From positions 1 to 6,850 of the forward strand of contig SKVI01000154.1 of the NCBI GenBank assembly GCA_007129525.1: a stretch of 6,850 nt of DNA, written 5' to 3'. Position 1 is the stretch's first letter. Each line of letters opens with the position of its first letter. A program made the translations under genes and the position numbers. Below are positions 1 to 6,612 of this stretch, piece after piece. The DNA is from Gemmatimonadota bacterium. Its GTDB lineage: Bacteria > Gemmatimonadota > Gemmatimonadetes > Longimicrobiales > Gaopeijiaceae. The notes below the pieces were generated by a model, which saw only the letters and a program-made list of their open reading frames with translations, made no database searches and had not been told where the DNA came from.

Positions 1-1678
1 TCACCGCGGCATGCCACGCCTGGTGCGACGCGGCGTGGGTGAACTGGTACGGCCCCACGCAGTCCCCGGCTGCGTAGATGGTGGGAACCCGGGTCTGAAG
101 GTAGCGGTTGGTGTCGATCCGACCGTCCTTCACCTCCACGCCCACCTCCTCCAGGCCAAAGCCTTCCACCCGAGCCTGCCGACCCACCGCCACCAGAAGG
201 GTGTCGAAGGAGATCCGGACTGTCTCGCCCTGGTGCTCAGCCAGCGCCACCTTCTCTTCCCCATCCACCTCGAAGCCCGTGACCTTGTGCCCGGTCAGGA
301 CCCTGACTCCGTCCTGTTCCAGCTTCTCCTCGATGAGCTCCGACACCTCGGGATCCTCCATGCTCAGCACCCGGTCCAGCATCTCCACCTGGGTCACCTC
401 CGCCCCCAGGCGCTGGAAGGCCTGGGAGAGCTCGCAGCCGATGGGGCCTCCACCCAGCACCAGGAGCCGTCCCGGATCCTCGCGCAGCGACCAGATGGTG
501 TCGGAGGTGTGGCACCCCACCTCGTCCAGGCCCGGAATGGGGGGCACGAAGGGCCGGGCTCCGGTGGCCACCACGATATGTCGGGTAGTGAGGGTTCGAC
601 CGTTCACCTCCACCGACCATGGACTTGTGATCCGGGCCTCACCCTTGATCACGTCCACGCCAAGCCCCTCGTACCGTTCCACTGAATCGTGGGGTTCGAT
701 ATGGGAGATGACCCGCTGCACCCGGTCCATGACGTCGCCCATCTCCACCTCCGCCGAGGCGTCGCGGAACCCGAACGCCTCGTGTCGCTCGATGTCCGAG
801 GCCAGCTTCGCCGATCGGATCAGCGCCTTTGACGGAACGCACCCCGTGTTGAGGCAGTCACCCCCCATCTCGTTCTTCTCGATCAGCGTAACGCTGGCCT
901 TCACCGCAGCCGCGATGTAGGCCGTCACCAGCCCCGCGGAACCGGCGCCGATGACCACCAGGTTCCGGTCGAAGGACCTGGGCTTGCTCCACCCCTTCAG
1001 CACCTTCCGCCGCCTGACGGCCCGGGCAATCCAGCGGGCAATGAATGGAAAGACCCCCAGGAGCACGAAGGCGCCGATGAGCTGGGGAGAGAGAATTGCG
1101 TCCAGCGAATCGATCTGGGCGATCTGGGTCCCGGCATTCACGTACACCATGGTCCCCGCCAGCATCCCCACCTGGCTCACGACAAAGAAGGTCACCGTCT
1201 TCATGGGGGTGAGCGCCATGACCAGGTTCACCACGAAGAACGGAAACGCCGGCACCAGCCGGACGAGGAAGAGATAGAGGGCCCCGTCCCGCTTCACACC
1301 CTCGTTCACCGCCTTCATGTAGCGGCCGAATCTCCGCTGCACCCAGTTCCTCAGGAGGAAACGGGCCACCAGAAAGGCCAGGGTGGCCCCGATGGTGGAG
1401 GCGAAGGAGACGATGACCGTTCCCCACAGGAGCCCGAAGATGGCCCCGCCCACCAGCGTCATGATGGCAGCTCCCGGAAGGGACAGTGCCGCCATGACGA
1501 TGTAGACCCCGGAGTAGATTCCGACGGTCAGCGCCGTGTTGTCACGGTAGAAGGCATCAATGGCCTCCTGCTGGCTCTGGAACCACTCCAGGGTGAAGTA
1601 CTGCCCCAGGTCCAGGGCAAAGAAGGCGACGAGGACGGCGGCGACGGCCGCCGCCACGACAAGCTTCGAGTATTTCAT
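1..1678 (-). CDS. VTT (TVP38/TMEM64) membrane domain fused to mercuric-reductase-like FAD disulfide oxidoreductase, 3' partial
   Basis: I translated this frame by hand: 559 complete codons without a stop, running off the left edge. Residues 1-22 are a hydrophobic helix. Residues about 48-185 form a VTT domain, with GGAIFGLLWG (77-86), a GA-rich helix ending in AR (105-106), and RLVPAFPFFVVN (140-151). After a basic linker (217-238) comes a class I pyridine nucleotide-disulfide oxidoreductase. It has an FAD dinucleotide fold VVIGAGSAG (241-249), redox-active Cys275/Cys280 in GGDCLNTGCVPSK, ATGARP (371-376), an NAD(P) fold LGGGPIG (408-414), and the FAD-binding AAGD (536-539). The dimerization domain with the HxxxxxE catalytic base lies outside the window. 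No HMA metal-binding domain precedes the reductase, so it is not a canonical MerA. The substrate is unknown; an inner-membrane thiol or quinone redox role is inference. The start is the ATG that overlaps the upstream stop (ATGA). The Shine-Dalgarno is weak, which fits translational coupling. Confidence 0.92.
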   Translation of the reverse strand, partial: MKYSKLVVAAAVAAVLVAFFALDLGQYFTLEWFQSQQEAIDAFYRDNTALTVGIYSGVYIVMAALSLPGAAIMTLVGGAIFGLLWGTVIVSFASTIGATLAFLVARFLLRNWVQRRFGRYMKAVNEGVKRDGALYLFLVRLVPAFPFFVVNLVMALTPMKTVTFFVVSQVGMLAGTMVYVNAGTQIAQIDSLDAILSPQLIGAFVLLGVFPFIARWIARAVRRRKVLKGWSKPRSFDRNLVVIGAGSAGLVTAYIAAAVKASVTLIEKNEMGGDCLNTGCVPSKALIRSAKLASDIERHEAFGFRDASAEVEMGDVMDRVQRVISHIEPHDSVERYEGLGVDVIKGEARITSPWSVEVNGRTLTTRHIVVATGARPFVPPIPGLDEVGCHTSDTIWSLREDPGRLLVLGGGPIGCELSQAFQRLGAEVTQVEMLDRVLSMEDPEVSELIEEKLEQDGVRVLTGHKVTGFEVDGEEKVALAEHQGETVRISFDTLLVAVGRQARVEGFGLEEVGVEVKDGRIDTNRYLQTRVPTIYAAGDCVGPYQFTHAASHQAWHAAV

Positions 1679-2052
1679 CTCGTTGGTGTTCTCGAGTGCG
1701 AGTGTGCCGGCGCCGGGGCCGCAGCGCCCCGTACCGCCGTCCTGCCTTCCTGCTCTCCGTCTCGACACCGTAATCCCCGAGCACCTGCAGGGGTTTCCAT
1801 GATCCACGGCGCCGTGACAAGGGGTGGCGTCACCTCATCGAGGGCCGCCGGGGGGGCTGGCGTACCGGCCCCTGATGCTTCAGCCTCTCCGGTGAGGGCG
1901 TTGAGGAGTGCCAAAATCAGAGCCAGCACGAAGAGGAAGGCCACGAAGGCCGCCGTCCAGCGCCGGGCTGCTGACGGCACGGCTCGCCCGCATCCCGGAC
2001 AGACCGACGCGCTCCCGCCCAGCCTCCGACTGCAGTGTCTGCACCGTTTCAT
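1675..2052 (-). CDS. Small zinc-ribbon single-pass membrane protein
   Basis: A 125-residue product of unknown function. Cys4, Cys7, Cys18 and Cys21 (CRHC and CPGC, ten residues apart) form a zinc-ribbon knuckle like those at the N-termini of many bacterial membrane-anchored proteins. A single transmembrane helix follows at about residues 33-54 (FVAFLFVLALILALLNAL). The remainder is a Pro/Ala-rich, then Arg/Gly-rich, low-complexity tail. The stop TGA overlaps the start of the VTT-oxidoreductase gene as ATGA, so the two genes are very probably co-transcribed and translationally coupled. I chose the ATG that puts the first CxxC at residue 4. In-frame GTG codons lie 6 and 15 bases upstream and a further ATG at 2115; these cannot be excluded because no Shine-Dalgarno is strong. 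The first half is convincing. The tail has no recognisable domain and could be poorly conserved. Confidence 0.7.
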   Translation of the reverse strand: MKRCRHCSRRLGGSASVCPGCGRAVPSAARRWTAAFVAFLFVLALILALLNALTGEAEASGAGTPAPPAALDEVTPPLVTAPWIMETPAGARGLRCRDGEQEGRTAVRGAAAPAPAHSHSRTPTR

Positions 2053-2203
2053 TCCCACTCTCGTCACCTCTCTTGCGCCCGTGCATTCGCGGCGCCATCG
2101 CGCCTTCGTTCTCACCGGAGCTTCTTGTCCTTTCCCGTCGGCCCTTCTACTCTCTGTGCTGTCTTAACCAAAACCAACCGCTTCTCTCAGCCTCGAGTAC
2201 GGT
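2053..2203. other. Divergent intergenic region between the zinc-ribbon operon and the symporter
   Basis: These 151 bases separate two divergently transcribed units and must hold both promoters and 5' leaders. Pyrimidine-rich tracts cover about 2120-2160 on the plus strand. I see no clear operator palindrome, no riboswitch-like structure and no conserved small ORF. Confidence 0.6.
2125..2153 (+). promoter_or_regulatory. Candidate sigma70-like promoter for the symporter gene
   Basis: TTGTCC (2125-2130) and TACTCT (2148-2153) are separated by exactly 17 bases and lie about 50 bases upstream of the symporter start. The -35 matches consensus at four of six positions and the -10 at three. This is the best candidate in the divergent gap, but the match is weak and could be chance. 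Confidence 0.25.
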
Positions 2204-3916
2204 ATGCTAGAAGGCATTCGTCAGGTCGTCGACACCATCGAAGACATCGTCTGGAACTGGGGCATTCCCGTGGGGGACGAGAGCATCCCCTTCGTGGTGA
2301 TCCTCCTCCTGGGTGCCGGGCTCTACTTTACGATCCGCCTGGGCTTCATTCAGTTTCGCCGGCTGGGCCACGGCTTTGCCGTCGTCTCCGGCAAGTATGA
2401 CGATCCCGACGACCCCGGTGACGTCACTCACTTCCAGGCCCTGAGCACGGCCCTTTCCGCCACCGTGGGGATCGGTAACATCGCCGGTGTCGCCCTGGCC
2501 ATCCACTGGGGCGGTCCCGGGGCCCTTTTCTGGATGTGGGTCACCGGGATCCTGGGCATGGCCACCAAGTTCTCCGAGGTGACCCTGGCCCAGAAGTACC
2601 GGAACGTGAAGGAACTCGACCCGGAGCGCCCCTGGGAGGGGATGGTGGCCGGTGGGCCCATGTTCTACATCGAGAAGGGGCTGGGGAAGGCATGGAAGCC
2701 CATGGCCGTCATCTTCGCCGTCTTCCTGGCGGCGGTGGCGCTCTTCACCGGAAACGGGGTGCAGGCCAACACCGTGGCCGACGTCTTCCGAGACGAGTTC
2801 GGCATCCAACCCTGGATTGCCGGTGTGACCACCTCAACCATCATCGCCCTGGTCATCATCGGGGGGATCAGCCGGATTGGTAAGGTGACCGGGATCCTGG
2901 CACCAGCCATGGCGGGGATCTACGTGGCAGGAGCTCTGGTGATCCTGGCCATTCACTGGGACCAGGTCCTGCCCAGCCTGGGCCTTATCTTCACCGAGGC
3001 CTTCAACCCCTCCGCCGGTGTGGCCGGCGCCGGCGTCGGCACCTTCCTGTTCACCATGCTGTGGGGCGTGCGCCGCGGGCTCTTCTCCAACGAGGCGGGC
3101 CAGGGGTCCGCTCCCATCGCCCACGCTGCCGCCAAGACCGACGAGCCGGTCTCCGAGGGTGTGGTGGGGCTGCTGGAGCCCTTCATCGACACCATCGTCA
3201 TCTGCACCATGACGGCGCTCGTCATCATCATCACCTCGTCGTGGGATGACCAGATCGCCACGGACCTGAATCTCGCCAGCGGAAACGTCTCATTCGTCGA
3301 GGAGCGCGAGGACGGCCGTTTCGCCTTCTTTCGGGGCGCGCCTGACGAGATCCCGGTGGAAGGCGGCGTGCCGGTCCACGCCGACGTGGGCGACGTGCGC
3401 CTCGCCTGGCACGAGGTGGCGGTGGACGAGTTCTACGTCGACCCCGAGCAGACCCAGCCCTTCTCCGGAATCATCTACCCCGGCGACAACCTGGCCGTCT
3501 CCGACGACGGGGTTGAATACGAGATGCTCTACGGAAACGCCGTGCAGAACGGAGCACCCCTGACCATGCTCGGCTTCCGCCGGGGGCTGCCCGGCGACTG
3601 GGGACACTACATCGTGCTCCTCACCGTTCTGCTCTTCGCAATCTCCACCGCCATCGCGTGGAGCTATTACGGCGACCGGTGCGCCTACTACCTCTTTGGC
3701 CCGCGTGCGGTGCTGCCCTACAAGCTGCTCTTCGTCCTCATGCACTTCGTAGGGGCGGTGAGCCCGCTTATCCTGGCGTGGACCATCGGCGACATCCTCC
3801 TGGGCCTCGTGATCATCCCGAACCTCATTGCCGTGGTCTTGCTCACAGGCAAGGTGCGGGAGGCTGCGGATTCGTACTTCGAGCGGAAGCCGTGGCTGGA
3901 GGGCCAGGCGGAATGA
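2204..3916 (+). CDS. AGCS-family sodium:alanine/glycine symporter with a large hydrophilic insertion
   Basis: A complete 570-residue inner-membrane carrier of the alanine or glycine:cation symporter family (AGCS, LeuT fold), which couples Na+ (or H+) entry to uptake of small neutral amino acids. The N-terminus has the family's amphipathic segment followed by LLLGAGLYFTIRLGFIQFRR (35-53 region). Diagnostic motifs are TALSATVGIGNIAGV (82-96), GGPGALFWMWV (103-113), GMATKFSE (118-125), GGPMFYIEKG (150-159), LWGVRRGLFSNEAGQGSAPIAHAAA (286-310, split over a conserved loop) and AWSYYGDR near 485-492, then DILLGLVIIPNL (530-541). Residues about 347-449 are a polar, acidic, beta-rich stretch with no hydrophobic helix, where ordinary family members have only a short loop. 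This explains a length greater than the usual 450-500. The start ATG gives the expected N-terminus, though its Shine-Dalgarno (GAG) is poor. The exact substrate cannot be read from sequence. Confidence 0.95.
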   Translation: MLEGIRQVVDTIEDIVWNWGIPVGDESIPFVVILLLGAGLYFTIRLGFIQFRRLGHGFAVVSGKYDDPDDPGDVTHFQALSTALSATVGIGNIAGVALAIHWGGPGALFWMWVTGILGMATKFSEVTLAQKYRNVKELDPERPWEGMVAGGPMFYIEKGLGKAWKPMAVIFAVFLAAVALFTGNGVQANTVADVFRDEFGIQPWIAGVTTSTIIALVIIGGISRIGKVTGILAPAMAGIYVAGALVILAIHWDQVLPSLGLIFTEAFNPSAGVAGAGVGTFLFTMLWGVRRGLFSNEAGQGSAPIAHAAAKTDEPVSEGVVGLLEPFIDTIVICTMTALVIIITSSWDDQIATDLNLASGNVSFVEEREDGRFAFFRGAPDEIPVEGGVPVHADVGDVRLAWHEVAVDEFYVDPEQTQPFSGIIYPGDNLAVSDDGVEYEMLYGNAVQNGAPLTMLGFRRGLPGDWGHYIVLLTVLLFAISTAIAWSYYGDRCAYYLFGPRAVLPYKLLFVLMHFVGAVSPLILAWTIGDILLGLVIIPNLIAVVLLTGKVREAADSYFERKPWLEGQAE

Positions 3917-3929
3917 CGGCAGGTGTCCG

Positions 3930-4574
3930 CTACCGGAACTCCACCTCCCGGATGAGGAGGCCGGTGGTGGACACCCGCACCTCGAACCGGGCGGGCCGGT
4001 CCACCTCGATGTAGGTGGCCGACCCGTACTCGGTATCTACCAGGAAGGCCAGAAAGGTGTACTCCCGGGCCAGGTGGAAGAGATCCATGGGCTTCTCCTC
4101 CTTGAGCGAGTGCACGGTCCGGGTACGGCTCCGCTCTTCCTCGATGTCCCGGTAGCGGCCCGCCAGCCGGTCCAGCTCGTAGTGCGTGTGCAGCCCCAGA
4201 ACGTTGGCCAGGGGATGCCACTTCAGGATGTGGGCATCCACCAGGACCTGGTCCCCAGCCACCGGCAGGGTCCGCTCGCGGCCGTCCGGGAATTCGACGA
4301 AGGCCTGGAAGCTCTGGGGGCCGGTGGGCACCGTGGTGATGATTACTGCCACCTCCTCGTGGGTCAGCGCCCGGTACCCCTGGGTCGAGATCCCGAGGGT
4401 GCCGGCCAGGGCCGCCAGCGACAGAAGGAGCGCCCCCACCCCTCCACTCCCCACCGAGCCCACCCAGGCCCGACGCCGAAGCGCCATGACGCCGACCACC
4501 AACAGGATGAGGCTGAGCACAGCCAACGCTCCAGCCACGTAGAACAGGGCTCCGCTCGTAGAGATGCCGCCCAT
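3930..4574 (-). CDS. Two-helix membrane protein of unknown function
   Basis: A 214-residue product. Two hydrophobic helices lie at about residues 8-33 and 43-64, joined by a short RRR loop that by the positive-inside rule should be cytoplasmic. This places the roughly 150-residue C-terminal part on the outer face of the membrane. That part is soluble and rich in beta-prone segments, with conspicuous GPQSFQAFVEFPDGRE, GDQVLVDAHILKWHPLANVLGL and YELDRLAGRYRDIEEE stretches. From memory these resemble a conserved hypothetical family sometimes labelled as efflux-related; I see nothing that supports transport. The gene converges on the symporter with 13 bases between stops. I prefer the ATG at 4574 because it opens directly onto the first helix, with GGAG 11 bases upstream. 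A GTG at 4676, preceded by GGGGAG at 7 bases, would add 34 Ser/Gly/Arg-rich residues and remains an alternative. Confidence 0.75.
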   Translation of the reverse strand: MGGISTSGALFYVAGALAVLSLILLVVGVMALRRRAWVGSVGSGGVGALLLSLAALAGTLGISTQGYRALTHEEVAVIITTVPTGPQSFQAFVEFPDGRERTLPVAGDQVLVDAHILKWHPLANVLGLHTHYELDRLAGRYRDIEEERSRTRTVHSLKEEKPMDLFHLAREYTFLAFLVDTEYGSATYIEVDRPARFEVRVSTTGLLIREVEFR

Positions 4575-4652
4575 GAGGTCTTCGGCTCCAGCTGAGAGTG
4601 GGATGTCGGAGGAGGCCCGGTGCGATCCGCTCCGACCCTTGTCTGTCCGCGA

Positions 4653-4702
4653 GCCGGCTCCTACACCGCCGGCCACTCCTGCGCTCCCCGGGGTGGCCCC
4701 GG
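4653..4702 (-). other. Two GC-rich stem-loops between dehydrogenase and membrane-protein genes
   Basis: The 148-base gap between these co-oriented genes contains two perfect inverted repeats. One is at 4688-4702, a 6-bp stem (ccgggg/ccccgg) with a 3-base loop. The other is at 4653-4673, a 6-bp stem (gccggc/gccggc) with a 9-base loop. Neither is followed by a T-run on the minus strand, so they are not classical intrinsic terminators. They could attenuate, stabilise or process a shared transcript, or simply reflect high G+C. Confidence 0.4.
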
Positions 4703-4722
4703 CGCATTCCGCTCCGGGACTC

Positions 4723-6351
4723 TCAACTCCCCACCCTTGCCAGCACACGATCCGCGAAGGCCTCCACCAGCCGGAAGGCCCAGTGGCGAAAGGGCACTGT
4801 GGCAGGATCCGGCTCGGCCTCGTCCGAGCCCCCGGGTCCGTGGGCGCCTGAAAGGATCTCCTCCAGCTCGGCTGCCAGGGCACCGGCTGCGCTGTCGTCC
4901 GGTCCGCCGGCTCCCTCCTCCGTCACTCCCCTCGCTCGGGCTGACCCCACCACCCGATGAACGAAGGCCTCGGGGTCCACGTCGAAGCGCCGGAGGTCTC
5001 TCAGCGCCTGGGTGAAGAGCACGTCGTGGGGCCCCTCCCAGATCTCCATGATAACCGCGTCCCGGTAGAGCCGGGGTAGGCATGAGAAGCGCTCCTCGAT
5101 CCCGTTGCCGCCCAGGAGGAGCATGGCCTCGTGGGTCAGCCGAGTGGAGGTCATGGTGAGCACCGGCTTGCACAGGCTCAGGAGAATCCGGAAATCCATG
5201 GCTTCGTGCCCACCGCCTTCCGACTCCCCGTCCGCCTTCCCGCCCCTTGCCCCCGCCCTCTGCTCCCCACCGCGGGCGAGCTCCCAGAGGCGCAGAAGCT
5301 CCAGGTACGTCGCCAGCGCCCGCCATGAAGCCCGCTGAATTCCGGAAAGTCTGTCGTCCACCAGGGGGAATTCCCGGAGGGAGCGCCCGAAAGCCGTTCG
5401 GAAATCGCAATACGTCGAGGCGATCCGGAAGGCCTGCCGAAGGGTCGATGCGGCACTTTGCACGCAATAGAACCTGGAGGTGGTGAGCACGTACCGAACC
5501 AGGTTCGAGAGCCCCCGGTCCAGGGGTCCCACCGGCCATGCCACGGCTCCGTGGAAGGTGATCTCGGCGGTGGCCAGCTCCCGGGTGCCCAGCTTCTCCT
5601 TCAATCGATCCACCGTGTGCCCGTTCCGGAGGTCCCCCCCGGGATCCAGGTGGCTGGGAACCAGGAAGAGGGCGACGCCCTGGGCCCCTGCCGGAGCGTC
5701 CCCGGGCCGAGCCGTCACCAAAAAGTAGTCCGCGTTCACGTTGGAGCAGAACCACTTCCGCCCGTAGAGCCGCCAATCACCGTCCTCGCGGCGTGCCTCC
5801 ACCCGGTTCGCCGCTACATCGGATCCCCCCTGGATCTCGGTGACGAACTGCGCTCCGTGCCAAACCCTTTCCGGCGATGAGCTCCGGGTCCGCCGCACCG
5901 CCTCGCGGTGAGGCTCCGTGTCGCCCAGAGCCTCCAGCAACCGGACCATCCCGTCGGTGCATCCCAGCGAACAGACCACCCCCGCCTCCCCATTCTGTCC
6001 GTACAGGTAGCCCTTGGCGTAAAAGACGAAGGGATTGCCGTGGGGTGCCGCCAGGCCTTCCCCGCCCTGTACCCTGGCCAGCGCTTCCCGGGTGGCGTGG
6101 GGCAGAAGAATCCGATCCACCCGCTGCCCGTACGGATCGAAATGCTGGATCCGGGGAAGTCCTTCCGCCCTGGCCGAGCGCTCGGCCAGTTCCCGGAGCG
6201 GGCCCGCCACCTCGGCACCCCAGCGGGAGAGGTTCGCCGGGTCGTACCCCCCCGGCCCCAGGTAGTGATCCAGGAGGCGCCGCAGGAGAGGGTCGTCGTT
6301 GAACCAGTTGTCGGACAAATCCCGGATGAAGGGCTCGAAGGAATAGTCCAC
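4723..6351 (-). CDS. AidB-like acyl-CoA dehydrogenase family flavoprotein
   Basis: A complete 542-residue cytoplasmic flavoenzyme of the acyl-CoA dehydrogenase superfamily; members use FAD for alpha,beta-dehydrogenation of acyl-CoA thioesters. The flavin-binding middle-domain motif is FVTEIQGGSDVAANRVEA (169-186), followed by LYGRKWFCSN (195-204). The C-terminal helical domain has TAFGRSLREFPLVDD (319-333), LLLGGNGIEE (411-420) and LYRDAVIMEIWEGPHDV (428-444). Glu439 in IWEG sits where many family members have the catalytic base. Total length, the TEIQGGSDV form and the long N-terminal region resemble AidB and its relatives (E. coli AidB, alkylation response, about 540 residues) more than short fatty-acyl enzymes of about 380 residues. 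Substrate or DNA-related role is not proven. Residues about 359-383 are a Gly/Glu/Arg low-complexity insertion, and 468-516 is a similar disordered stretch. The start is GTG at 6351, supported by AGGAG seven bases upstream. Confidence 0.9.
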   Translation of the reverse strand: MDYSFEPFIRDLSDNWFNDDPLLRRLLDHYLGPGGYDPANLSRWGAEVAGPLRELAERSARAEGLPRIQHFDPYGQRVDRILLPHATREALARVQGGEGLAAPHGNPFVFYAKGYLYGQNGEAGVVCSLGCTDGMVRLLEALGDTEPHREAVRRTRSSSPERVWHGAQFVTEIQGGSDVAANRVEARREDGDWRLYGRKWFCSNVNADYFLVTARPGDAPAGAQGVALFLVPSHLDPGGDLRNGHTVDRLKEKLGTRELATAEITFHGAVAWPVGPLDRGLSNLVRYVLTTSRFYCVQSAASTLRQAFRIASTYCDFRTAFGRSLREFPLVDDRLSGIQRASWRALATYLELLRLWELARGGEQRAGARGGKADGESEGGGHEAMDFRILLSLCKPVLTMTSTRLTHEAMLLLGGNGIEERFSCLPRLYRDAVIMEIWEGPHDVLFTQALRDLRRFDVDPEAFVHRVVGSARARGVTEEGAGGPDDSAAGALAAELEEILSGAHGPGGSDEAEPDPATVPFRHWAFRLVEAFADRVLARVGS

Positions 6352-6358
6352 GGGTCAT

Positions 6359-6363
6359 CTCCT
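6359..6363 (-). promoter_or_regulatory. Ribosome binding site fixing the GTG start of the acyl-CoA dehydrogenase
   Basis: On the minus strand AGGAG is followed by seven bases (ATGACCC) and then the GTG start at 6351. The ATG inside this spacer is in another frame, which lacks dehydrogenase sequence, so the GTG is the real start. The site lies one base from the end of the inverted repeat at 6365-6382. Confidence 0.85.
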
Positions 6364-6364
6364 G

Positions 6365-6612
6365 GTGATGTGTCGCCGAAGTCTCGCTGCCATGACCGGC
6401 ACGTTGTGCCGTTGTCTCGCGGATGGCGGTGCCAGCTTTCATCGAGGCACCAGCCGCTCGGCTCGAGGCCCGATGCATCGGGCCCTGCTGCGTTGCTCCT
6501 CCTCGCCATAGCGCTGCCGACAGCGCTTTGCGCTGTTACCGTCGTCGTCGCGTCTTGCAGGATCCCGCGCCTCGACCCTCTCGGTGGCTACCGAACTTCG
6601 GCGACACATCAC
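6365..6612. repeat. Structured 248-bp element with perfect 18-bp terminal inverted repeats
   Basis: Bases 6365-6382 (GTGATGTGTCGCCGAAGT) are the exact reverse complement of 6595-6612. The pairing stops sharply outside and resumes inside with GCCA (6389-6392) against 6585-6588. The 212-base interior is dense in smaller inverted repeats: 6397-6411 (6-bp stem, 3-base loop), 6428-6451 (6-bp stem, 12-base loop), 6452-6463 (5-bp stem), an 18-bp perfect palindrome at 6467-6484, and 6520-6536 (7-bp stem, 3-base loop). No convincing gene lies inside and no transposase is nearby. The form suits a non-autonomous miniature transposon-like repeat or a structured RNA leader. I find no clear target-site duplication. 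One sequence cannot show whether it is repeated elsewhere. Confidence 0.6.
6467..6484. repeat. 18-bp perfect palindrome inside the structured element
   Basis: The sequence GGCCCGATGCATCGGGCC is identical to its reverse complement with no loop. Pairing ends at both flanks (A6466 against C6485). A gapless palindrome of this length is typical of a dimeric protein binding site or cruciform, but here it lies among several other inverted repeats, so it may just be part of the element's fold. Confidence 0.5.

Noticed and set aside
108..920. Plus-strand open frame of 270 codons opposite the oxidoreductase
   Set aside because: The product is Ser/Thr/Arg-rich low complexity, and the opposite strand holds the FAD and CxxxxC motifs.
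1..1678. True mercuric reductase (merA) of a mercury-resistance operon
   Set aside because: There is a VTT membrane domain instead of an HMA domain, no merR/T/P neighbours, and the C-terminal Cys pair cannot be checked because it is outside the window.
3900..3935. Bidirectional terminator between the convergent symporter and membrane-protein genes
   Set aside because: Only a weak 5-bp match (gcgga/tccgc) with a 13-base loop and no T-run on either strand.
3718..4707. Minus-strand open frame of 329 codons spanning the symporter end and the membrane-protein gene
   Set aside because: It crosses two better-supported genes, and its product is low-complexity Gly/Arg/Pro without helices or motifs.
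4661..5776. Long minus-strand open frame of 371 codons within the acyl-CoA dehydrogenase
   Set aside because: It is a shadow caused by high G+C. Its translation is Gly/Arg/Pro-rich with no motif, while the overlapping frame holds complete dehydrogenase motifs.
6365..6612. Integron attC site
   Set aside because: It is longer than usual attC sites and lacks the RYYYAAC/GTTRRRY core boxes at the ends. No integrase or cassette array is seen.
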